Assembly: GCA_964342835.1 (NCBI GenBank)
Contig: CAYFGJ010000028.1
Span: 1-12,400, forward strand
Source: GCA-2716945 sp964342835
GTDB lineage: Bacteria > Pseudomonadota > Gammaproteobacteria > GCA-002705445 > GCA-002716945
Reading direction: 5' to 3'
DNA: 12,400 nucleotides
The translations under genes were made by a program, and so were the position numbers. The notes beneath the pieces are model-generated. The model was not told the origin of the DNA. It ran no database searches and saw only the letters and a list, made by a program, of their open reading frames with translations. Positions 6,181 to 12,400 of this stretch are shown here, one piece after another. Each line of letters starts with the position of its first letter. Positions within the stretch are counted from its first letter, which is position 1.

Positions 6181-7734
6181 CTACTCCCACTCTATTGTTC
6201 CTGGTGGTTTACTAGTAATATCATAAACTACTCTCGAGATTTTAGGTACTTCATTTACAATTCTCGTGGATATTCTATTTAATAATTTGTAGGGTAATTG
6301 ACTTATATTAGCCGTCATAAAATCTATTGTCTTGACAGCTCTAATTGCAATTACATAGTTATATTGTCTTTGATCACCCATAACCCCAACAGATTTAATT
6401 GGTAAAAAGATTGCTAATGCTTGACTAATTTTATTATAAAAACCACTATTTTTTATTTCTTCAATAAATATTGAATCTACATCTTGTAATATATTAACTT
6501 TCTCTTTGGTTACTTCACCTATTATCCTGACTGCTAAACCTGGACCTGGAAATGGATGTCGATTAAGCAATGATTGAGGTAATAATAAAATCTTTCCAAT
6601 TTTCCTTACCTCATCTTTAAATAACTTTCGTATAGGTTCAACTAATTTAAAATTCATTTTTTTTGGTAATCCACCAACGTTATGGTGGGATTTAATTACA
6701 TCAGATTTCTTACTATCTGATGAAGATTCAATAACATCAGGGTATATTGTTCCTTGTGCAAGATATTTTATATTCTTATATTTTTTAGATTCAGATTCAA
6801 AAACTCTAATAAAAGTTTCACCGATGATTTTTCGTTTTTTCTCAGGATCAGTAATGTTTTCCAGTTTTTTTAAAAAAATATTTTCAGCATTAATTATATT
6901 CAGTTTTATTTTTAATTTACTCTCAATATTAGATTTAACCTCTGCAACCTCACCCTTTCTCATCAAGCCAGTATTTATAAACATACACTTTAATTGCTTA
7001 CCTATTGCTTTATTAAGTAATGCTGCTAATACAGTTGAATCTACACCGCCTGATAAAGCTAAGAGAACTTGATTATTTCTTACAGTGTTTTGTATATTCT
7101 TGATTGACTCGCTAATTATATTTTTTGATGTCCAAGATCGTGTACAGTTACATATGTTGAATAAAAAATTACTAATGATAAGTTTTCCTTGTTGTGTATG
7201 TGTTACCTCCGGATGAAATTGAAGTCCAAAAATTTTCTTATTTTTATGGGCAAAAGCAGATATTTTACTATTTGTAGAGCTACCAATGCTAATAAAATTT
7301 CTAGGTATTTTTATTACTTTATCTGAATGACTCATCCATACATCTAATTTCTTTTTAAGTTTCTTATTATCAAATAAACTAGAAGATTTATTTCTGGAAA
7401 ATGTTGCATGTCCAAATTCTCTTTTTGAAGATGATGTTACAGTTCCTTTAAAGTTATCTGCTATTAATTGCATCCCGTAGCAAATACCTAATATAGGTAT
7501 ATCTAAATCAAAAATAGATTTAGTAACTCGAAGTTTTTTCTTACCAATAACTGATTCTGGCCCTCCTGTTAAAACTATACCTTTTGGATTAATCTTTATG
7601 ATTTCTTTTAGATTAATATTATGAGGTTTTACAATACTGTAGACATTTTGTTCTCTCACTCTTCTTGCGATAAGTTGTGTATATTGAGAACCAAAATCTA
7701 TAATAAGAATAGTGTCAGGGTTTTTGTTTTGCAT
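6181..7734 (-). CDS. guaA: GMP synthase (glutamine-hydrolysing)
   Basis: Converts XMP, ATP and glutamine to GMP in the cytoplasm, the last step of guanine nucleotide synthesis. Length is 517 residues, near the E. coli enzyme (about 525). The N-terminal class I glutamine amidotransferase has the nucleophile C85 in GICYGMQL, with H174 and E176 in QFHPEVTHTQQG. The ATP-pyrophosphatase domain carries the PP-loop SGGVDS at 228-233. The C-terminal dimerisation domain has RHPFPGPGLAVR and ends in the typical PPGTIEWE. The ATG follows the guaB stop after a single base, so translation is probably coupled. It is followed after four bases by the ArsC-like gene. All motifs are intact and no frameshift is seen. 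Confidence 0.99.
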   Translation of the reverse strand: MQNKNPDTILIIDFGSQYTQLIARRVREQNVYSIVKPHNINLKEIIKINPKGIVLTGGPESVIGKKKLRVTKSIFDLDIPILGICYGMQLIADNFKGTVTSSSKREFGHATFSRNKSSSLFDNKKLKKKLDVWMSHSDKVIKIPRNFISIGSSTNSKISAFAHKNKKIFGLQFHPEVTHTQQGKLIISNFLFNICNCTRSWTSKNIISESIKNIQNTVRNNQVLLALSGGVDSTVLAALLNKAIGKQLKCMFINTGLMRKGEVAEVKSNIESKLKIKLNIINAENIFLKKLENITDPEKKRKIIGETFIRVFESESKKYKNIKYLAQGTIYPDVIESSSDSKKSDVIKSHHNVGGLPKKMNFKLVEPIRKLFKDEVRKIGKILLLPQSLLNRHPFPGPGLAVRIIGEVTKEKVNILQDVDSIFIEEIKNSGFYNKISQALAIFLPIKSVGVMGDQRQYNYVIAIRAVKTIDFMTANISQLPYKLLNRISTRIVNEVPKISRVVYDITSKPPGTIEWE

Positions 7735-7735
7735 A

Positions 7736-9229
7736 TTATCTTGGTTGATAATTTGGGGGTTCTTTTACAATATCTACATCATGAATATGACTTTCTTGTT
7801 TAGCAGAAGTACTAATTTTAATAAATGTAGTATTCTTTTGCATCTTATCAAGATCTTTGCATCCAACATACCCCATACTTGATTTCAATCCTCCAATAAG
7901 CTGATGGAGTATTGTTTTCATAGTTCCTTTGTATGGAACCCTTCCTTCAATTCCTTCAGGAACTAATTTTGAAGGTGCAGCCTTTGTATCCTGATTATAT
8001 CTATCTCGCGAACCTTTTTGCATTGCACCAATAGACCCCATTCCTCTATATGATTTATATGTACGTCCTTCAAACATTTCAACATCTCCTGGAGATTCAT
8101 CTGTCCCTGCTAACAGACCTCCTAACATGACTGCATCAGCTCCAGCAGAGATTGCTTTAGCAATATCACCTGAATAACGAATACCGCCATCAGCAATTAA
8201 TGGTATTTTTTGCTTTTTAGCATATCTCGCAACATCCAATATTGCTGATAATTGCGGAACACCAACACCCGCTACAATTCTTGTTGTACAAATTGACCCT
8301 GGACCAATTCCAACTTTGATAGCATCTGCTCCTGCATTGATTAAATCTTTAGCTGCTGCTTCTGTTGCTATATTGCCAGCAATTATTTGTTGTTGAGGAT
8401 ATTTCTTTTTAAGATGTTTAAGCATTTTAATTACAAGTTTTGAATGACCATGAGCAGTATCAATAACAATTACATCAGCTCCCTGATAAATTAGCTCATC
8501 AGCTCTATCCATTGATTCGATATTGGTACCAATAGCAGCACCAACTATAAGACTGCCATTAGAATCTTTAGAGGCATTAGGGTAAGTTGTAGATTTTTGT
8601 ATATCTTTAAATGTAATCATTCCTTTTAGCTCATTTTTATTATTAACTATGAGTATTTTTTCAATTCTATTTTTTCTCAACGCAGCAATTACTTCTTTTT
8701 TTGTATAATTTTCAGAAACGGTAATTAATTTATTTTTCGGAGTCATTATTTTTGAAATTTTAAGATCAAGGTTATCAACAAACCTTAAGTCTCTATTTGT
8801 AACAATTCCAGCTAATTTATTATTCTCAACAATCGGTACACCTGAAATTTTATATTTTTTAGTTATGTCATATATTTCTTTTACTGTCATTGATGGGGAA
8901 GCTGTAACTGGGTCATTGATGACTCCGCTTTCATGTTTTTTAACAAACCTTATTTGACGAGCCTGTTCTTCTATTGACATATTCTTATGAATAATTCCAA
9001 TTCCCCCTTCACTAGCAAGGGAAATGGCCATTTCAGCTTCTGTGACTGTATCCATTGCAGCAGACAATATTGGTATTTTTAATGAAATTGTACTCGTTAA
9101 TCGTGTTGCTAAACTTACATCACTAGGAAGTATTTCTGAATATTGCGGCACTAAGAGAACATCATCGAACGCCAGTCCCTGTTCTAAAGGGTTTGGGTAT
9201 TTACTTTCTTTATTTTTAGAAGTTCCCAT
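7736..9229 (-). CDS. guaB: Inosine-5'-monophosphate dehydrogenase
   Basis: Oxidises IMP to XMP with NAD+, the committed step towards GMP. The protein has 497 residues; the (beta/alpha)8 barrel begins at LAFDDVLLVP (19-28) and is interrupted by a CBS-domain pair at about 104-220. The catalytic loop GIGPGSICTTR holds the nucleophile C314. The mobile flap KGSRDRY gives the R410-Y411 pair. The C-terminus ESHIHDVDIVKEPPNY is typical. The N-terminus is about ten polar residues longer than E. coli GuaB, and the ATG has no clear Shine-Dalgarno sequence. It is the first gene of the minus-strand cluster, divergent from xseA as in several gammaproteobacteria. The CBS pair is a likely site of nucleotide regulation. 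Confidence 0.99.
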   Translation of the reverse strand: MGTSKNKESKYPNPLEQGLAFDDVLLVPQYSEILPSDVSLATRLTSTISLKIPILSAAMDTVTEAEMAISLASEGGIGIIHKNMSIEEQARQIRFVKKHESGVINDPVTASPSMTVKEIYDITKKYKISGVPIVENNKLAGIVTNRDLRFVDNLDLKISKIMTPKNKLITVSENYTKKEVIAALRKNRIEKILIVNNKNELKGMITFKDIQKSTTYPNASKDSNGSLIVGAAIGTNIESMDRADELIYQGADVIVIDTAHGHSKLVIKMLKHLKKKYPQQQIIAGNIATEAAAKDLINAGADAIKVGIGPGSICTTRIVAGVGVPQLSAILDVARYAKKQKIPLIADGGIRYSGDIAKAISAGADAVMLGGLLAGTDESPGDVEMFEGRTYKSYRGMGSIGAMQKGSRDRYNQDTKAAPSKLVPEGIEGRVPYKGTMKTILHQLIGGLKSSMGYVGCKDLDKMQKNTTFIKISTSAKQESHIHDVDIVKEPPNYQPR

Positions 9230-9273
9230 TCTATATTATACATATTAAAATTATTATAGGAAATAGTTTATAT
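9230..9273. promoter_or_regulatory. Divergent guaB / xseA promoter region, 44 bases
   Basis: This short region must serve both guaB leftwards and xseA rightwards. On the minus strand two TATAAT hexamers lie at 9240-9235 and 9258-9253. The second would give a guaB leader of under 20 bases, but its -35 would lie inside the xseA start and is poor (TTTTTC). AGGAAA at 9258-9263 on the plus strand may be the xseA ribosome binding site, though it is a little far from the ATG. The xseA promoter probably lies within the guaB coding start. No PurR-like palindrome was recognised. Confidence 0.4.
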
Positions 9274-10623
9274 ATGAAAAATCATAACGATCCAATCAGT
9301 GTCACAGAACTCAATACCATCATGCATGATGTAGTAGATGCAGCATTCGACTATCCCGTGTCAGTAATCGGTGAAATTAACAATGCAATGATTTCTGCAA
9401 ATGGACATGAATTTTTCACATTAAAAGATGAATCATCATCAATAAGGTGTATAAGATATGCTAGCTTAGTTTTCGAAAAAAATATAATTGAGTATGAAAA
9501 TAAAGAAGTAATTATAACTGGAGACATTAATTATTACGTACCTCAATACGGAAAAGAATCTTTTGGTCAAGTTATTGTTTCAAAAATTGTTGAATATGGA
9601 GAAGGAAAATTAAAAGAAATTATAGAAGCAACAAGAAAGAAATTAGAAAATGAAGGCTTATTTGAAAAAGAGAATAAATTAACTCTACCTAAGTTTCCAA
9701 TGTGCATAGGCGTAATTACTTCTAAAGATAGCGATGCTCTACAAGATGTTTTATCAAGATTGAAAGACCGTTTTCCTATCAGTAATATAATAATTTATCC
9801 CACACTAGTACAAGGAAAAGATGCACCCAAAAATATTATTAATCAAATAAAAAAAGCAAATCTTGATAAATTATGTGATGTCTTAATGTTAGTTAGAGGT
9901 GGTGGGTCATTAGAAGATTTAATGTGCTTTAATGATGAAGACTTAGCAAGAATAATTTATAAATCAGATATCCCTACTATCACTGGAATTGGACATCAAC
10001 CTGATATCACAATTGCTGATTATGTAGCTGATGTATCAGCTGAAACACCAACAGCTGCGGCAGAAAGAATTACGCCTGATAAAAAAGATTTACTAAAAAA
10101 TTTAATTGAATATGAATTGCATTTGTCTGAAAAGAGTAAATCTATGTTACAAAATATTACACTTAAACTACATTTTTTAAAATCAGAAATAGAGAAGTTT
10201 AATCCTAAAAAATTAATTAATGAAATGAAATTAAACTATCATAATAAAGATAAAGAAATTAGATATACAACCAAGAACATTATAGATAATAAAATAAACA
10301 GCTGCAATATCATGACTAAAAATCTTGGTTTAGTTTCAAAATTTTTGAAAAATAAACTTGGTACTATGCAACAAAATGAGTCCGTATTAAAGATGAATTT
10401 ATCGACTAAATTGAATAGTCTATTCAATTTAAAAAAGAATCATTTTATGAGCCTCAGTAAAGAGATATTAAACTTAAATCCAAATAAAATACTTAAAAAA
10501 GGATTTGCTATCATAAGAAATCGACGAGGAGAAATCATTAAAAAAAAGATAGATTTGATGAATACTTCCTTATTTACAGCTGAATTTCATGATGGAAAAG
10601 TAAAAATTGAGACAAAAAAATAA
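9274..10623 (+). CDS. xseA: Exodeoxyribonuclease VII large subunit
   Basis: Large subunit of the single-strand-specific exonuclease VII, which cuts DNA from both ends in repair; it needs a small subunit, XseB, not encoded here. At 449 residues it matches the usual length. An N-terminal OB-fold spans about 8-105. The catalytic domain holds IGVITSKDSDALQDVL (145-160), RGGGSLEDL (208-216) and GIGHQPDITIADYVAD (238-253), followed by ETPTAAAERI. A long Lys/Asn-rich coiled coil (about 270-400) and a C-terminal beta segment (KGFAIIRN) complete it. The usual PTGAA in the first motif is replaced by KDSDA. It is transcribed away from guaB and is followed by dksA after 49 bases with no visible terminator. 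Confidence 0.97.
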   Translation: MKNHNDPISVTELNTIMHDVVDAAFDYPVSVIGEINNAMISANGHEFFTLKDESSSIRCIRYASLVFEKNIIEYENKEVIITGDINYYVPQYGKESFGQVIVSKIVEYGEGKLKEIIEATRKKLENEGLFEKENKLTLPKFPMCIGVITSKDSDALQDVLSRLKDRFPISNIIIYPTLVQGKDAPKNIINQIKKANLDKLCDVLMLVRGGGSLEDLMCFNDEDLARIIYKSDIPTITGIGHQPDITIADYVADVSAETPTAAAERITPDKKDLLKNLIEYELHLSEKSKSMLQNITLKLHFLKSEIEKFNPKKLINEMKLNYHNKDKEIRYTTKNIIDNKINSCNIMTKNLGLVSKFLKNKLGTMQQNESVLKMNLSTKLNSLFNLKKNHFMSLSKEILNLNPNKILKKGFAIIRNRRGEIIKKKIDLMNTSLFTAEFHDGKVKIETKK

Positions 10624-10630
10624 AAAAAAC

Positions 10631-10659
10631 TTGATATCATAACTATCAACATGCAGAAT
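10631..10659 (+). promoter_or_regulatory. Candidate dksA promoter with overlapping palindrome
   Basis: TTGATA (10631-10636, 5/6 match to -35), a 17-base spacer and CAGAAT (10654-10659, 4/6 match to -10) would start transcription near 10666, leaving only about 7 bases before the dksA ATG. The -35 forms an inverted repeat with TATCAA (10644-10649) across seven bases, a possible operator or a weak hairpin after xseA. No Shine-Dalgarno sequence precedes the ATG, which fits a nearly leaderless message. Confidence 0.4.
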
Positions 10660-10672
10660 AATCTATTTATAG

Positions 10673-11119
10673 ATGATTAAGAAGATTTCAAAAACTAAAG
10701 ACTTATACAAATTTCTTGATTTTAAGCCATATAAGGCCTCAAAAGGTGAAGAATATATGTCACCTGATCAAATTAAACATTTTCAGTATATTCTATATGA
10801 ATGGAAGAAATTGTTAATGAAAGAGGTTGATAAAACTGTGGCACATATGAAACAAGATTCATCAAAATTATCAGATCCTAATGATGCAGCAACCCAAGAA
10901 GAGGAATTTAGATTAGAATTAAGAACACGTGATAGGGAAAGAAAACTGATTATGAAAATTGATCAAGCATTGCAAAGAATTGAAGAAGGTACATATGGGT
11001 TTTGTGAAGATACTGGAGATGAAATAGGAATTAAGAGGTTAGAAGCGAGACCAATAGCTACATTATCTATCGAAGCGCAAGAAAGACATGAAAAGTTAGA
11101 AAAAACACGGATGGACTAA
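10673..11119 (+). CDS. dksA: RNA polymerase-binding transcription factor DksA (single-Cys form)
   Basis: Binds the secondary channel of RNA polymerase and acts with ppGpp in the stringent response. It has 148 residues, like E. coli DksA (151). After GEEYM (25-29) comes a long antiparallel coiled coil whose tip reads D68-P-N-D71-A-A73, keeping the two aspartates and the alanine known to be needed in E. coli (D71, D74, A76). The zinc-finger region is altered. The four expected cysteines are C111, T114, S132 and A135, so only one remains, in YGFCEDTG and then ATLSIEAQE. The fold should therefore be zinc-free, as in DksA2-like and some alphaproteobacterial proteins. The flanking RLEARPIATL and the rest of the domain are well kept, so this is not decay. 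The acs gene follows 12 bases later, a probable operon. Confidence 0.95.
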   Translation: MIKKISKTKDLYKFLDFKPYKASKGEEYMSPDQIKHFQYILYEWKKLLMKEVDKTVAHMKQDSSKLSDPNDAATQEEEFRLELRTRDRERKLIMKIDQALQRIEEGTYGFCEDTGDEIGIKRLEARPIATLSIEAQERHEKLEKTRMD

Positions 11120-11131
11120 TGAGTATTCTAC

Positions 11132-12400
11132 ATGAAAAATATAGAATCAAGTCTTAAAGAATTAAGAAGTTATTCTCCTCCGAAAAAATTCTCTGAAACA
11201 AGTAGATTAACTAACTCTAATTTAAAATTACTTTATGACAAATTTAATCAAAATCCAGAAAAATTTTGGAGTGATTTGGCATCTGAAGAAATTACTTGGA
11301 TTAAAAAATTTAATAATATAAAAACCGGTATAAAACCATTTACTCAGTGGTTTGGTGATGGAACTCTTAATGTTTCAGCAAATTGTTTAGATCGTCATCT
11401 AGAAAACTATAAAAACAAAATAAGTATTAAACATGTAACTGAAGAAAATGAAATAAAACAAATAACTTATCAGGATTTATATGAAAAAGTTAATACTTTT
11501 AGTGCAGCTCTATTAAAAATTGGATTAAATCGTCAGGATAGAGTTATTATATATATGCCTACAATACCAGAATCTATAATCACAATGTTGGCTTGTGCTA
11601 GATTAGGATTAATACATTCAGTGGTTTTTGCAGGTTTTTCGGCAGAATCTCTAAAAGATAGAATTAATGACTGTAAAGCAAAAATAGTTATAACCGTTGA
11701 TTCATTCAAGAGAAATGGTAAATCAATTAGAACTAAAGAGACAGTTGATTTGGCAATTTCTTTAGGTTGTCCATCTGTAAAAAATTGTATTATTTACAAG
11801 AATTCATCAGAAAAAATTTCATTTAAAAAAGACTTTGATTTATGGTGGCATGATATTGTCGAATCAGATTTTATTTTCACAAAACCAGTAGAAATGAATT
11901 CAGAAGATTTTTTATTTATCCTATATACATCTGGTTCAACTGGTAAACCAAAAGGTATAGTTCATTCGACTGCTGGTTATTTACTAAATTGCATTTTGAC
12001 AAACAAATGGGTTTTTGATTTAAATATAAAAGACATATTTTGGTGTACAGCTGATATAGGATGGATAACAGGACATAGTTATGTTGTTTATGGTCCGTTA
12101 GCAACAGGTTCTACTATCTTAATTTATGATGGCGCACCAACTTATCCTGCGGGTGATAGGTTTTGGAATATAATAGATGAAAATAAGGTTACAGTTTTTT
12201 ATACAGCACCAACAGCAATTAGAACATTAATGAAATTAGGAGATCAATTACCTAAAAAACATGATTTGAGCTCATTAAGATTATTAGGTACTGTTGGTGA
12301 ACCTATTAATCCTGAAGCTTGGATGTGGTATTACAAAAATATTGGACAAGGACAATGTCCGATAGTAGATACATGGTGGCAAACTGAAACCGGAGCAAAT
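11132..12400 (+). CDS. acs: Acetyl-CoA synthetase, 3'-truncated by window edge
   Basis: AMP-forming acetate:CoA ligase that activates acetate through acetyl-AMP. The window shows 423 codons of an enzyme usually near 650, so the C-terminal lid domain with the acetylatable lysine is outside. The ACAS N-terminal domain (about 20-80) is followed by VVFAGFSAESLKDRI. The P-loop YTSGSTGKPKG is at 265-275. ADIGWITGHSYVVYGPL contains W311-I-T313, and TVGEPINPEAW holds V388. TWWQTETG (414-421) carries the tryptophan that limits the acyl pocket to acetate. The acetate-pocket residues V, T, V, W of Salmonella Acs appear as I, T, V, W, supporting acetate over propionate. The ATG at 11132 is chosen because the TAATG overlap at 11119 opens a frame that stops after 12 codons. 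No strong ribosome binding site is seen. Confidence 0.97.
   Translation, partial: MKNIESSLKELRSYSPPKKFSETSRLTNSNLKLLYDKFNQNPEKFWSDLASEEITWIKKFNNIKTGIKPFTQWFGDGTLNVSANCLDRHLENYKNKISIKHVTEENEIKQITYQDLYEKVNTFSAALLKIGLNRQDRVIIYMPTIPESIITMLACARLGLIHSVVFAGFSAESLKDRINDCKAKIVITVDSFKRNGKSIRTKETVDLAISLGCPSVKNCIIYKNSSEKISFKKDFDLWWHDIVESDFIFTKPVEMNSEDFLFILYTSGSTGKPKGIVHSTAGYLLNCILTNKWVFDLNIKDIFWCTADIGWITGHSYVVYGPLATGSTILIYDGAPTYPAGDRFWNIIDENKVTVFYTAPTAIRTLMKLGDQLPKKHDLSSLRLLGTVGEPINPEAWMWYYKNIGQGQCPIVDTWWQTETGAN

Noticed and set aside
11119..11157. acs starting at the TAATG overlap with dksA
   Set aside because: That ATG opens a frame that stops after 12 codons; the acetyl-CoA synthetase frame starts at 11132.
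1..12400. CRISPR arrays, insertion sequences, tRNA or rRNA genes
   Set aside because: No spaced long repeats, transposase motifs, terminal inverted repeats or cloverleaf sequences were seen on reading through the window.

Overview
The window is a strongly AT-rich, gene-dense stretch of a bacterial chromosome. It carries nine protein genes plus a tenth cut by the right edge, and every recognisable gene is a housekeeping or regulatory gene of proteobacterial type. Gammaproteobacteria-like signs are the E. coli-like insertion after the KMSKS loop of ValRS and the guaB-guaA pair divergent from xseA. DksA has lost three of its four zinc cysteines, a form I associate with alphaproteobacteria and DksA2-like proteins. 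I lean towards a low-GC, streamlined gammaproteobacterium such as the SAR86 type of marine lineage. That is inference only; a low-GC alphaproteobacterium is not excluded.

Layout. Positions 1-2605 (+) hold valyl-tRNA synthetase, cut at its N-terminus just before the HIGH motif. Its 3' end overlaps by 12 bases the 3' end of a MerR-type regulator (2594-3553, -) that has a cobalamin-domain-like C-terminus without the usual B12 histidine. A 222-base intergenic region (3554-3775) follows. It holds a good plus-strand promoter, a two-hairpin sequence ending in a Rho-independent terminator (a candidate small RNA, about 3704-3777), and paired TnTACA boxes 11 bases apart next to a minus-strand TATAAT. 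Next come a Y-family DNA polymerase (dinB-like, 3776-5008, -) and a 135-base spacer rich in AT palindromes. Then, reading leftwards from 9229, a tight minus-strand cluster holds guaB, guaA, an ArsC-family reductase and a TylF-like methyltransferase. A 44-base divergent region separates guaB from xseA (9274-10623, +), which is followed by dksA (10673-11119, +) and acetyl-CoA synthetase acs (11132 to the window end, +).

How the genes work together. GuaB and GuaA make the last two steps of GMP synthesis, which feeds GTP and (p)ppGpp pools. DksA, the RNA-polymerase partner of ppGpp, lies just beyond xseA. XseA and the Y-family polymerase belong to DNA repair and damage tolerance. Acs scavenges acetate and is probably co-transcribed with dksA.

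The most unusual part is 3554-3777. A MerR/CarH-like regulator appears to be divergently arranged with an unannotated small RNA across a short region bearing boxes that match the CarH/LitR operator pattern. No tRNA, rRNA, insertion sequence, CRISPR array or prophage gene was seen, and no stretch over 300 bases lacks a gene.
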